Shown here: positions 44,575 to 53,034 of the stretch, piece by piece
Layout of the letters: each line of letters opens with the position of its first letter
Numbering within the stretch: the stretch's first letter is position 1
Origin: Synechococcales cyanobacterium bin59.metabat.ball.084
Lineage (GTDB): Bacteria > Cyanobacteriota > Cyanobacteriia > Cyanobacteriales > Chamaesiphonaceae
DNA length: 54,493 nt
NCBI GenBank assembly: GCA_013297675.1
Contig: JAAFHZ010000013.1
Location: 1-54,493, forward strand
Direction: 5' to 3'
Notes under the pieces: generated by a model
The model's input: only the letters and a program-made list of their open reading frames with translations
The model's database searches: none
Told to the model about the DNA's origin: nothing
Translations under genes and position numbers: made by a program

Positions 44575-45120
44575 ATGAAAACGATCGAAATCCCCGGATT
44601 GGGTTTATTGCGCCAAGAGAGCGAAGATGACTATTATTGCAGCGCACCAATACACATCCCGGTGCTTGGTGACGAAAACTGCTTTATTTGCGTCGAGAAC
44701 TATGAGGAAGATTCTTGCCCGCAAGATTTTCATGTTGCTATTCAGAACTTTTTATCGATCGATGAATCTGTTATTCGTGCTGTAGAACAGTATATTTACC
44801 AGTATTATCAGGATTGTAATAGTTGCTTTAATCCCAGCGACGAAGAATTCATCGCAATTGCTGCCCCCGAAGATATTTGGGAACACATTGAACTTGGTGG
44901 TGAAGCTGTGGTGTCACGGCGCTGTGGTGGTGATGAAGGTGTTTATATTTCTTTGTCATCTTATTGTGATTGGGAAGAAGAGCATGGCCTATTGCTGGTG
45001 TTCAAAAATGGTTTAACAGTCAATATGATTGGCTCCTGCTCTGGTCATCTTACCAACTCCGATGCTTATGGTGATGAGCAGTTCGAGGAGGTTATTTATC
45101 GATCGGTCTCTAAAATTTGA
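44575..45120 (+). CDS. Acidic protein, possibly DUF6985 family
   Basis: The 181-residue protein is very acidic and cysteine-containing. The C-terminal part ('YCDWEEEHGLLLVFKNGLTV', 'GSCSGHLTNSDAYGDEQF') looks like the DUF6985 domain, a family common among bacterial immunity-type proteins. The N-terminal half has 'GLGLLRQESEDDYYCSAPIH'. The family call is from memory of the motif and is not certain. No toxin gene is adjacent. Confidence 0.5.
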   Translation: MKTIEIPGLGLLRQESEDDYYCSAPIHIPVLGDENCFICVENYEEDSCPQDFHVAIQNFLSIDESVIRAVEQYIYQYYQDCNSCFNPSDEEFIAIAAPEDIWEHIELGGEAVVSRRCGGDEGVYISLSSYCDWEEEHGLLLVFKNGLTVNMIGSCSGHLTNSDAYGDEQFEEVIYRSVSKI

Positions 45121-45265
45121 CAGCGAATTTAGTATTCAAAATGTCAAGGTTTCATAGTGGTACTTTAAACAGATCATCAATATTTTTATTTTACAATAAT
45201 AGGTTCTTATAGTAACAGAGCGATACCTGTGGGCAGGAAACAATCTAACCCACAGATTATCAGCT

Positions 45266-45712
45266 TTATCCTACTGTTAAAAATGGATAGTCGTTATAAC
45301 CTTTAGCTCCAGGAGTATGGGCATCACCTACGGCAGCGATCGCACTGGATGATACGGGAGTCTCACCATTGGGTTGAAAATCTGGGTGAGAAGCGCGACC
45401 ACAGTGCCAAAGCTGTAGATAGATACGACCACCTTTTTTATGTACAGCTTCGGTGACTTTTTGCCAGCCTTTAACTTGAGCGTTGTGATGAATTCCAGGG
45501 CTTTCATTCCAGCCTGCGGCGGTTTCGGAGATGTTGGTGGCTTCGGCAATAATCATTCCGGCACTGGCTCTTTGAGCATAGTGTTCGGCCATGAGTTCGT
45601 TGGGAATACGGTCTTTACCAGCACGTCCTCGGGTGAGGGGAGCCATGATCAGGCGATTAGGGAGAGCTAAAGCACCTAGTTGATAGGTCGAGAACAATTT
45701 TGTGGCATTCAT
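45266..45712 (-). pseudogene. Old yellow enzyme (alkene reductase) with internal deletion
   Basis: The 148-residue ORF joins the N-terminus of an OYE-family ene reductase ('LALPNRLIMAPLTRGRAGKD', 'HYAQRASAGMIIAEATNISE', 'QLWHCGRASHPDFQPNGE', to about residue 133) straight to the family's extreme C-terminus ('GAKGYNDYPFLTVG'). Full-length members are about 360 residues, so roughly 215 residues are missing, in frame, including catalytic and most FMN-binding parts of the TIM barrel. It cannot be an active reductase. The promoter region with an ArsR-type operator and the divergent regulator are intact. Confidence 0.85.
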
Positions 45713-45792
45713 GGTTCGATCTCGCTAATTTAAACAACTGCAAAACCGATCTAAGATAGAAGAAATTTATGATCTCCTACTACAGATCGATA

Positions 45793-45809
45793 GTTCGAGT
45801 ATATCGAAC
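45793..45809. promoter_or_regulatory. Operator-like perfect inverted repeat between OYE and arsR-type gene
   Basis: GTTCGA-gtata-TCGAAC is a perfect 6-bp dyad centred in the divergent promoter region. Position and symmetry fit an ArsR-family repressor site controlling both genes. Confidence 0.7.
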
Positions 45810-45836
45810 AATGGAACTTTGTGCCAAACTAAAACT

Positions 45837-46154
45837 ATGCGTCCGCTAGCTCACCCCGATCGAGAACAATTGACTTTAACCTCTGTGCTATATGCCCTAG
45901 GAGATCCGGTGCGATTAGAAATTGTGCGGGTCTTGGCCGAGCGGGGGGATCTCTGTTGTAATGCCTTCGATCCAACTATTGCGAAGTCTACGATGTCTCA
46001 TCATTTTCGGATTTTGCGGGAGGCGGGGCTGGTGCATTCCCGCAAGGATGGTACTCAGCATATTAATCGATTACGCCGAGATGATTTGGAGTCGGTGTTT
46101 CCGGGGTTGTTGGATGTGGTGTTGCAAGCTGCTAACAATGTTGACTTGAGTTGA
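45837..46154 (+). CDS. ArsR-family transcription repressor
   Basis: The 105-residue winged-helix protein has 'VLYALGDPVRLEIVRVLAER', the DNA-recognition helix 'STMSHHFRILREAGLVHSRK' and a C-terminal dimer helix. Family members release DNA on binding metals or reacting with electrophiles. The Cys pair in 'GDLCCNAF' could be the sensor; that is inference. It is divergent from the OYE gene, a pairing seen in other bacteria where the regulator controls the reductase. ATG 45837 is used in place of the upstream GTG at 45819. Confidence 0.9.
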   Translation: MRPLAHPDREQLTLTSVLYALGDPVRLEIVRVLAERGDLCCNAFDPTIAKSTMSHHFRILREAGLVHSRKDGTQHINRLRRDDLESVFPGLLDVVLQAANNVDLS

Positions 46155-46276
46155 AAAGTTACCCAGCATTACGAACGGAGAGTGCAAATTCAAAGACTTG
46201 GTAGCAATTCAATGCTGGACAGCCATTGGCTATACTAGAAAGGGCAACCTTCATCTTCTAATCTGCGCACTTGAAT

Positions 46277-46600
46277 ATGGATAACAACAACTGGCTCCAG
46301 CAAATTGTGATGATGGGTATCGGTACCACCTCATTGGTTGCCGACAAAATCAAAGAAATGGGCGACCAAATGGTCAAAGATGGCAAGATCAACCCTGATC
46401 AAGCCAAAACCATGGTGGATGACATCATGAAGCAAGTCAAACTCGACCCCGGCTCAGTAGATGAGCAAATGCAGCGCTGGATGCGCCACACCATGCAAGA
46501 CTTGGGTGTAACTCGCCAATCTGAGACCGATGAGCTGCGCGGTCGGATCGATCGATTAGAGCGCCAAGTGCGGGAACTAGAGAACAAACTCTGGAAATAG
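46277..46600 (+). CDS. Phasin-like coiled-coil protein
   Basis: The 107-residue helical protein has 'MMGIGTTSLVADKIKEMGDQ' and 'MVKDGKINPDQAKTMVDDIM' followed by a short C-terminal coiled coil ('GRIDRLERQVRELENKLWK'). This is the pattern of phasin-related proteins found in cyanobacteria. Whether it binds polyhydroxybutyrate granules is unknown. The ATG at 46277 is more likely than the TTG six bases earlier. Confidence 0.6.
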   Translation: MDNNNWLQQIVMMGIGTTSLVADKIKEMGDQMVKDGKINPDQAKTMVDDIMKQVKLDPGSVDEQMQRWMRHTMQDLGVTRQSETDELRGRIDRLERQVRELENKLWK

Positions 46601-46646
46601 AGAGAGCTAGCCCACCATAACTCGTTACAATAATTTACAACGAGTT

Positions 46647-47150
46647 ATGGACTATGTATTTATGGGCGAACAGTTATCACAGGCTTTAGAGCCATTGGCA
46701 GAAATTTTTAGAGGTTTAAGCCTTCCAGAAGCACTTACTCACTGGGGTCATCCCTTTTTTATGAGTATTGTGATGTTTTTTATGGGCGGCTATGGAGCCT
46801 ACGCGGGCTGGAAAGGACGGCTCCTCCGAGAAACCGATAAAGATGCGGCAGCTAAGCTGCGCACTGAGCACAGCAAAGTGATGAGTGGCATGGCCTTGTT
46901 TATGGCGATCGGAGCCACTGGCGGCATTTTAGCTTTGGTAATTCAAAAGCAGCCCGTGATGGAAAGCCCCCACTTTGTGACCGGTATGACCGTGTTATTC
47001 ATGCTGTTTTTAAACGCAGTGGTTTCTTTCACCGGCTTCGCTGGCCAAAATCCAGCAGTCCGCAAAGCTCACGCCTATTTTGGCAGCGCAATTTTGATTG
47101 TGATGTTGGCTCATGCTGCCGCTGGTCTGAAGCTAGGACTATCGATTTAG
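46647..47150 (+). CDS. DUF4079 family membrane protein
   Basis: The 167-residue protein has four membrane helices with the DUF4079 pattern: 'LTHWGHPFFMSIVMFFMGGY', 'GYGAYAGWKGRLLRE', 'KVMSGMALFMAIGATGGILA' and 'RKAHAYFGSAILIVMLAHAA'. Conserved histidines in the first and last helices suggest a cofactor such as heme, but this is not established. It is found in most cyanobacteria and plastid-bearing eukaryotes. Confidence 0.85.
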   Translation: MDYVFMGEQLSQALEPLAEIFRGLSLPEALTHWGHPFFMSIVMFFMGGYGAYAGWKGRLLRETDKDAAAKLRTEHSKVMSGMALFMAIGATGGILALVIQKQPVMESPHFVTGMTVLFMLFLNAVVSFTGFAGQNPAVRKAHAYFGSAILIVMLAHAAAGLKLGLSI

Positions 47151-47376
47151 TCTGCTCTGCGACTTCGTGCTAGCACCGATAGCTTTGCGACCTGCCACTT
47201 TTGGTCTGAGGTTGCCTCAAACCAAACGTGTCCGCAGGTTGCACCACAGGCGATCATCCGATCGATTGCCAAAGCGAAGCCGCACATCCTGATATATTGG
47301 TTTAATAACAGCTTTTTTCGGATGGCCAGCAGTAACCATCAAATATTTTTAACATTAGCTCTATCCCAAACTACGA

Positions 47377-48417
47377 ATGAGCTTTAAACTAGCCAAAAAA
47401 CCAGCAATCCTGGAAAAACTACCAGCAACACCAGTTCTCATAAGTCTTGCTGCATTATTCTTTGCCCTAATTCCCATCTCTCTGGCACCAGCTCTTACCA
47501 AGTTGAGTGAGCACGAGATTGGCCCCAATGCCGTTGCTTTTCATCGCAGTTGGATCGCGGCAGTCGTTTTTGCTTTATTGTCTGCCAGAGAAGCTACCCG
47601 CGATGCTCTTCCAGAGACACTTCGTGAACGCCAAACAGCCTCAGATGTGATGATACCTGAGGTGATCACTGGCAAACCCATTGACAGTATCCCCAGGCAG
47701 CCCATGACCAAAAAGGAAATGGGGCTACTGTTAGTTACCGGTACCGCTGCTACGGCCTCTTTGCTGCTTTGGACCTGGTCTTTAAGTGAGACGAGCGTGG
47801 CCAATGTAGCTTTGCTTTCTAACTTAAATCCGATCTTTGTGGGACTAGCTGGATATTTTTTGTTTGGCCAAAAGTTCGATCGGCGATTTGTAATTGGTTT
47901 AGTACTAGCCATAGCAGGTGCAGGGGCTTTTGAACTCAGTGAAGCGCAGTTTAGTGCTGACCAGCTTCAAGGTGATGCCTTGGCATTTATTAGCGCTGTT
48001 TTTATCGCTACATATCTAATCTTGATCGAAAAACTGCAAGGCCGCTTTAGTACTTCTACGATCATGATGTGGCGCTGTGGAACTACCACGACATTTTTGC
48101 TGCCACTGCTGCCGTTTATTGAAGATAGACTGTTGCCTCAAACTCAAAATGGCTGGTTATTAATCATTTTTCAAGCTCTATTTTGTCAAGTATTAGGGCA
48201 AGGTCTTTTGGCCTACAGTCTCAGTAAACTTTCATCTGGGGTGGTGGCGATTACGCTGCTGTTAGAGCCAATCATTGCTTCAATTTTTGCCTGGTTTATC
48301 TTTGGCGAACAGATTACTTTGGCCGATTGGATCTGCTTTGTGGTGGTATTAGGAGGAGTTTACCTGGCTCAATCTAGTAAAGCCGCAGTTAAAACAACGC
48401 CTACAGAAATCCCGTAG
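47377..48417 (+). CDS. EamA-family (DMT) transporter with in-frame 24-nt insertion
   Basis: The 346-residue protein has ten predicted membrane helices in two EamA halves ('LIPISLAPALTKLSEHEIGP', 'LLLWTWSLSETSVANVALLS', 'FQALFCQVLGQGLLAYSLSK', 'SGVVAITLLLEPIIASIFAW'). Such proteins export or import small metabolites; the substrate is unknown. The cytoplasmic loop after helix two is long and contains residues ALPETLRE, encoded by a 24-nt SDR5-like element (47605-47628). The loop location probably made the insertion tolerable. No neighbour suggests a substrate. Confidence 0.85.
   Translation: MSFKLAKKPAILEKLPATPVLISLAALFFALIPISLAPALTKLSEHEIGPNAVAFHRSWIAAVVFALLSAREATRDALPETLRERQTASDVMIPEVITGKPIDSIPRQPMTKKEMGLLLVTGTAATASLLLWTWSLSETSVANVALLSNLNPIFVGLAGYFLFGQKFDRRFVIGLVLAIAGAGAFELSEAQFSADQLQGDALAFISAVFIATYLILIEKLQGRFSTSTIMMWRCGTTTTFLLPLLPFIEDRLLPQTQNGWLLIIFQALFCQVLGQGLLAYSLSKLSSGVVAITLLLEPIIASIFAWFIFGEQITLADWICFVVVLGGVYLAQSSKAAVKTTPTEIP
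47605..47628. mobile_element. 24-nt SDR5-like insertion in a perfect HIP1 octamer
   Basis: It lies between gcgat and cgcc; removal restores GCGATCGCC, which contains a perfect HIP1. It shares 22 of 24 bases with the copy in the usher gene (17037-17060), including the two mini-hairpins CTCT-tcc-AGAG and CAC-ttc-GTG. Confidence 0.8.
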
Positions 48418-48430
48418 AATTCAAGGGCGG

Positions 48431-48632
48431 TGGGGTTCGGCTCCGCTTACTCACCGATCAATGGAATCTATGAAAACATTGAATAGGTGTTCCCTGAGCG
48501 TAGCCGAAGGGAGCACCTTTGAACTCATTGAAGCCAGGGGTGGGTTCGGCTCCGCTCACCCATCAATCAATGGAATCTATGAAAACATTAAACGGGTGTT
48601 TCCTGAGCGTAGCCGAAGGGAACAATGTGGGA
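48431..48632. repeat. Imperfect tandem repeat, two 109-bp units
   Basis: Matching positions are offset by exactly 109 bp (GGGTTCGG at 48433 and 48542; CCTGAGCG at 48493 and 48602). Each unit has GGTTCGGCTCCGCT, then AATGGAATCTATGAAAACAT, then a hairpin (GGTG-t-TCCCT...AGGGA-g-CACC in unit one). The hairpin core TGAGCGTAGCCGAAGG is of the type dispersed widely in cyanobacterial genomes. It ends about 20 bp before the GIY-YIG gene. Confidence 0.8.
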
Positions 48633-48652
48633 ATCGTTAAATCCATATTCCA

Positions 48653-49012
48653 ATGGCTCATATGTATATCCTAGAGTGCTGCGATGGCACTTATTACACT
48701 GGTAGCACGATCAATTTAGAGCGACGGCTATGGGAGCATCAAAATGGATTGGGGGCAAACCATACCAGGAAACGGTTGCCAGTAACTTTAGTTTATTGTG
48801 AATTCTTTGATAGGGTTTCTGATGCTTTTTATCGGGAGAAGCAGGTACAAGGGTGGACTCGAAAAAAGAAGGAAGCCTTGATTGCGTCAGATATCAGTGA
48901 ATTGCATAAGTTAGCAATATGTCAAAATGAGAGTCATTACAAACAGTGTAATCAGGCTCAGCTTACCCGTCAATTGATCGAAGATCGTTGCTCAACCAAT
49001 TTGTCTGATTGA
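48653..49012 (+). CDS. GIY-YIG nuclease-domain protein
   Basis: The 119-residue protein consists of one GIY-YIG domain ('MYILECCDGTYYTGSTINLE' with YIL and YTGS in place of GIY and YIG, then 'RRLWEHQNGLGANHTRKRLP' with the catalytic Arg). The conserved Glu is in 'DAFYREKQVQGWTRKKKEAL'. This is the UPF0213-type small group, whose role is unknown. A short basic tail follows. It lies next to tandem repeats and an AT-rich HEPN-like gene, in an accessory pocket between EamA and ycf45. Confidence 0.85.
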   Translation: MAHMYILECCDGTYYTGSTINLERRLWEHQNGLGANHTRKRLPVTLVYCEFFDRVSDAFYREKQVQGWTRKKKEALIASDISELHKLAICQNESHYKQCNQAQLTRQLIEDRCSTNLSD

Positions 49013-49092
49013 TATTGGAAAGTTGGTTGCAAGTTAAGCAACTAAGATTTCTGAATGGTAGTTTATGTCTAAAGTATTACTCAACCAAAAAC

Positions 49093-49836
49093 CTATGGTT
49101 CTTGAGGAACAAGCTCCAGTATCAATTTTTCTACTTTATCAGCTTCACCATCAAGAGTGTATACGTACTGCATCAAAAACTCTGTTAGGTCAAGAATCTT
49201 GCTGGCTAAATTTTTATCTGGCTCTTTTTCAAAATCAAAATGGCCTGCGGTGTTTCTTCCTATTCTTAGTGCTTCCCCTAGCGAGGAAAGTGGTGAAAGG
49301 AGATTGCTGAACTCCTCTGGTAATTTTTCCGATTCCGATTTGAGCTTAGTAAATAATTTTCCAATTTGATTGGTGTTTCCTATATTTGGAAAGTTTGTTT
49401 TTGCTATTCCCTCTACAACTCTTCCACATGAATTTATAGATGATATGGGTTTTCCTGCATTAAATGTATCTATTGCCTCCCGATATGCCCGCATTATTCT
49501 TTCAGAGTTAATATCTGTCTCCGTGAATTTGTAATTTCTTATTTCTGCTTTGGGATATATCCAACATTCACACTCCCTGTTATTGTCTTTCCATTGCTGC
49601 TCTGTTTTAAAGGGAAATATCCAAATTTTTGATGTTTCACCACAGTGGATGCATCTTCCCGTCATAAAGATTGATTCCAATTGATCATCTTTAGAACTAT
49701 ATTTGGTCTGTAAACAGGCTAAAGTGTTGCAGAAACCACACACGCAATCCATGCTAGCTGGCAATACATAGCCGTTTCTTTTTTCCCATATCAACTTATC
49801 AAATGGAACTTTTTGCATACCATCGCCCAATTTCAA
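49093..49836 (-). CDS. DUF4145/HEPN-like protein with N-terminal zinc-finger motifs
   Basis: The 247-residue protein has two cysteine pairs in the N-terminal half ('DCVCGFCNTL', residues 31-36, and 'GRCIHCGET', 62-65), suggesting a zinc ribbon. The C-terminal half is helical, with 'SCGRVVEGIAK' and 'GEALRIGRNTAGHFDFE' (Arg194-x4-His199), which fits the HEPN R-x(4-6)-H RNase motif and the DUF4145 domain. DUF4145 proteins are often found with defence genes. It is AT-rich compared with its neighbours. Nuclease activity is inference. Confidence 0.6.
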   Translation of the reverse strand: MKLGDGMQKVPFDKLIWEKRNGYVLPASMDCVCGFCNTLACLQTKYSSKDDQLESIFMTGRCIHCGETSKIWIFPFKTEQQWKDNNRECECWIYPKAEIRNYKFTETDINSERIMRAYREAIDTFNAGKPISSINSCGRVVEGIAKTNFPNIGNTNQIGKLFTKLKSESEKLPEEFSNLLSPLSSLGEALRIGRNTAGHFDFEKEPDKNLASKILDLTEFLMQYVYTLDGEADKVEKLILELVPQEP

Positions 49837-49922
49837 TCATACTAAGCTTACATATTTTATACTATGAATATATCAAAGCTTCTTTGCACTAAATTACAAG
49901 AAGCTTTGCAACTGCGTAGGAT

Positions 49923-51755
49923 TTAATCTGGGTAAATCCGTAGGCGACGATTGGGTTCTTCGCCAAAGCTGTCAGATTTGAGGTGGTAATGTTCAATTAG
50001 TTCATGCTGCATCTTGCGTACTTTGTTCGATCGAGGTAACAACTCTACTGGCTGATTTTTAGGAATCACAATTTGCTCTACAGCCAATCGCGCTTCTTCT
50101 AAAGCCTCAATTTCGTCATCACTACCATCTTTAACAAACAGCCGCAGATCTGCATCAGCAGGCAACGGTTCATCCATATTCAGCATCCGGCGCAGAGTGC
50201 GAGTGAGCTGGGGAATGGTGCCCGACTTGACACTATAAATTGGCAACTGACGTACCTTAGCTACCTGACGGAGCTTGGCATGATTTTTGATATGAGTGCG
50301 CAGTGCCAATACCGCATCGGCACTATCCATATCTTTAGTGAGCACCACCGGGAGCTGTAGCACCTCAATAATTTGATCTAGCTCCTGAACACTAATCCCG
50401 TAGGGATAAACATGTAGTGGCAGATCATCGCCTTTGGCACCGGGGCCATCGATCGGGTCTTCGCCATCCCAGGCTGCTTGATTTAGCATTTCCTGAAAAG
50501 TTAGGCGCTCGGAAGTTGCTGCTACGGTAACTCGATCGGGCTGACGAATCGATTGATCGCGGCTGGCATATTGACGAGTAGTGATTGGCACTGGCTCCAT
50601 CCGACCACTCGCCCGCCAGCCACCGGGAGATAGACTGGGATTAGCGGCTGCCGGGGCAACTGTGGAGGTTTTTTGGGGGGTAATTTCTTTTTGAATAGTC
50701 ACATGACCCTGTTCATCTACAGTGCGCAGTTGCGGTGTGGGCTGACGACCCCGCAGCAAATTATCTACCATATCGGCGACGCTATCATGAATTACCCAGC
50801 GATGACGCTCTTGCATTTCTACGGCAATCGTGAAAGTAGGTGGAGCTTTGCGCTCTAGCACGGTTTTTTGAGAAGCACGGCGACGAGCTTCATCATCACC
50901 CAAGGTGACGGATTGAATACCGCCTACTAAGTCCGAGAGGGTGGGGTTTTTGATCAGGTTTTCGAGTTGGTTGCCATGGGCGGTGCCCACTAGCTGCACA
51001 CCCCGCTCGGCGATCGTCCGCGCAGCTTGAGCTTCTAGCTCGGTGCCAATTTCATCGATGACAATTACTTCCGGCATGTGGTTTTCTACAGCTTCGATCA
51101 TCACTTGATGCTGAAGCTCTGGTCTAGCAACCTGCATTCTTCTGGCTCGACCGATCGCCGGGTGGGGAATATCTCCATCTCCGGCGATTTCATTAGAAGT
51201 ATCAATGATCACCACCCGCTTATTTAGATCATCGGCAATCACTCTGGCAATCTCTCGTAGAGCAGTGGTTTTACCAACTCCTGGTCGCCCTAGCATCAAA
51301 ATCGACTGCCCGGTTTCTACCAAGTCTCGAATCATGTTGATGGTGCCAAATACCGCTCGACCCACCCGACAGGTGAGTCCGATAATCTCTCCGGCTCGGT
51401 TGCGCATGGCGCTGATCCGATGCAGGGTGCGTTCAATGCCCGCCCGGTTATCACCGCTGAACAGACCTATTCGATCGACACAGTGTTGCAAATCTTCTTT
51501 GGTTACTACTGTTTCGCTCAAATACTCTGCTCCGCTCACAAATCTGGCTTCTGGGCAGCGCCCTAGATCCAGGACTATTTCAATTAAGTCGCTCTGTTGT
51601 GGGTGTTCGCCAATGGTCTGACGGATTGCTGTGGGTAAAATATCGAGCAATTTACTGAGGTCATCAGTAATTTCTTTTCTGCCCAAACTGATGTTTTCTT
51701 CCGTCATAGATATTTGTTGGTTTTGATGAAGGTGCGGTGGCAACTCGTCAGACAT
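49923..51755 (-). CDS. ycf45: Ycf45-type AAA ATPase with C-terminal R3H domain
   Basis: The 610-residue protein has a SpoIIIAA-like AAA ATPase core: Walker A 'LGRPGVGKTTALREIARVIA', 'VVIIDTSNEIAGDGDIPHPA', and Walker B 'MPEVIVIDEIGTELEAQAAR'. A long linker leads to a C-terminal R3H nucleic-acid binding domain ('SNKVRKMQHELIEHYHLKSD' then 'RRLRIYPD'). The protein is conserved in cyanobacteria and some plastid genomes; function is unknown. An unmistakable full-length copy. Confidence 0.9.
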   Translation of the reverse strand: MSDELPPHLHQNQQISMTEENISLGRKEITDDLSKLLDILPTAIRQTIGEHPQQSDLIEIVLDLGRCPEARFVSGAEYLSETVVTKEDLQHCVDRIGLFSGDNRAGIERTLHRISAMRNRAGEIIGLTCRVGRAVFGTINMIRDLVETGQSILMLGRPGVGKTTALREIARVIADDLNKRVVIIDTSNEIAGDGDIPHPAIGRARRMQVARPELQHQVMIEAVENHMPEVIVIDEIGTELEAQAARTIAERGVQLVGTAHGNQLENLIKNPTLSDLVGGIQSVTLGDDEARRRASQKTVLERKAPPTFTIAVEMQERHRWVIHDSVADMVDNLLRGRQPTPQLRTVDEQGHVTIQKEITPQKTSTVAPAAANPSLSPGGWRASGRMEPVPITTRQYASRDQSIRQPDRVTVAATSERLTFQEMLNQAAWDGEDPIDGPGAKGDDLPLHVYPYGISVQELDQIIEVLQLPVVLTKDMDSADAVLALRTHIKNHAKLRQVAKVRQLPIYSVKSGTIPQLTRTLRRMLNMDEPLPADADLRLFVKDGSDDEIEALEEARLAVEQIVIPKNQPVELLPRSNKVRKMQHELIEHYHLKSDSFGEEPNRRLRIYPD

Positions 51756-52022
51756 CGCTCATAGAGTTTTAGAATGCTAGCCAGCAATGGGCATACTAGC
51801 GCCCTGCGAGTCTCTATTATTACACGATAAATCTTAGGTCTGCATTGGGTTCTGGGCGCTAAAGTCGATCGACTAGCTAGATGTTGACTCTCGATCGCCA
51901 AATAGGCCATAATGAAAGACTGTTTACTTTACAAGGCTCGGAACGGGTTTATTTACTCAAACCAAGTTCTACTATAGGTTTCACTTTAGTAGCCACCCCT
52001 ACGGCCAACTTATCCCTAAATT

Positions 52023-52340
52023 ATGACCTACGCAATTATTGAAACCGGCGGCAAACAAATCCGCGTTGAAGTCGGACGTTTTTATGACATCGAGCTACTT
52101 GCTGCTGAAGAGGGCGCAAAAGTTGATATCGATAAAGTTTTGCTCATTGGCAATGGTGAGACGGTTACTATTGGTCAGCCTTTGGTGGCTGGTGCGGTAG
52201 TAAAAGGCACTGTAATGCGCCACTTCCGCGATCGGAAGGTGATCGTCTACAAGATGCAGCCGAAGAAAAAGACTCGCAAAAAGCGCGGTCATCGTCAAGA
52301 AGTTACTCGTTGGATGGTCGATGAGATTGTCGCTAAGTAA
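52023..52340 (+). CDS. rplU: 50S ribosomal protein L21
   Basis: The 105-residue protein matches bacterial L21 end to end ('[20 protein letters not shown]', 'YDIELL', and the C-terminal '[20 protein letters not shown]'). It precedes rpmA by 52 bp, the usual pair. Confidence 0.97.
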   Translation: MTYAIIETGGKQIRVEVGRFYDIELLAAEEGAKVDIDKVLLIGNGETVTIGQPLVAGAVVKGTVMRHFRDRKVIVYKMQPKKKTRKKRGHRQEVTRWMVDEIVAK

Positions 52341-52392
52341 TCTATGTTAGTTCTTTGTAAATAATTTGTAACCTAAAAGTAGAGGCACATGT

Positions 52393-52656
52393 ATGGCAAG
52401 TAAGAAAGGTACGGGTAGTACTAGAAACGGTCGCGATTCTAACGCTCAGCGGCTGGGCGTAAAACGGTTTGGCGGTCAAAAGGTAACGGCAGGCTGCATT
52501 ATTGTTCGTCAGCGCGGTACTTCGGTACATGCTGGCAATAATGTAGGCGTGGGCAAAGATTACACTCTTTACTCTTTGATTGATGGTGTAGTAACTTTCG
52601 AGCGCCGTGGTAAGAATGGCAAGAAAGTGAGCGTGTATGCGCCCGCTGTTGCTTAA
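52393..52656 (+). CDS. rpmA: 50S ribosomal protein L27
   Basis: The 87-residue protein matches L27 ('[20 protein letters not shown]', '[20 protein letters not shown]', '[20 protein letters not shown]'). The N-terminus MASKKG is the plain form, without the cleavable extension found in Firmicutes. It ends the rplU-rpmA operon, followed by a terminator. Confidence 0.97.
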   Translation: MASKKGTGSTRNGRDSNAQRLGVKRFGGQKVTAGCIIVRQRGTSVHAGNNVGVGKDYTLYSLIDGVVTFERRGKNGKKVSVYAPAVA

Positions 52657-52676
52657 CTAGCGATCAATTCGATTTC

Positions 52677-52710
52677 AAAAACCCTTGAACCTTGATGGTT
52701 TGGGGGTTTT
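52677..52710 (+). terminator. Terminator of the rplU-rpmA operon
   Basis: AAAACCC pairs with GGGTTTT and inner AACC with GGTT; the descending arm itself ends in TTTT and GTGTTTG follows. It lies about 20 bp after the rpmA stop codon. Confidence 0.75.
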
Positions 52711-52779
52711 GTGTTTGTAACAGCATCAACCTAGAGCGAGTCTGTGTTTCCCTACACCCAATCACTACTCCAAAGATAT

Positions 52780-52959
52780 CTAGCGGTTTGGAATTGATTC
52801 GGTGCCTTTGGCAATCTTCCAAAAAGCTGCGATGCTGAACCGTAGCATCCGCTCGAATGATTGGTTCGGCATTACACTAATTATGCGATTGCCAAAGACT
52901 TCTCGAACAGCATCGTCAATAAAGATTTGACAAGTGCGAGCAAAAGTAGAACTCGACAT
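52780..52959 (-). CDS. 59-residue hypothetical protein
   Basis: A complete frame from ATG (52959) to TAG reads MSSSTFARTC, 'QIFIDDAVREVFGNRIISVM', 'PNQSFERMLRFSIAAFWKIA', KGTESIPNR. A GGAAAGG ribosome-like site precedes it. The composition is protein-like (amphipathic, with Trp and Phe), but I do not recognise it, and it could be a fragment of a larger lost gene. It fills most of the gap between rpmA and the next small gene; nothing else is visible there. Confidence 0.4.
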   Translation of the reverse strand: MSSSTFARTCQIFIDDAVREVFGNRIISVMPNQSFERMLRFSIAAFWKIAKGTESIPNR

Positions 52960-53034
52960 CTACCTTTCCAACTTGGAATCTTTCTTGAAATCTGTCCGGA
53001 GCATTTCCCTTGTAAAATGGGATACAAAAATCTT

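Noticed and set aside
47151-47376. Small gene or RNA between DUF4079 and EamA
   Set aside because: It contains short palindromes and HIP1-like pieces resembling nested repeat debris, but no frame or stable single structure.
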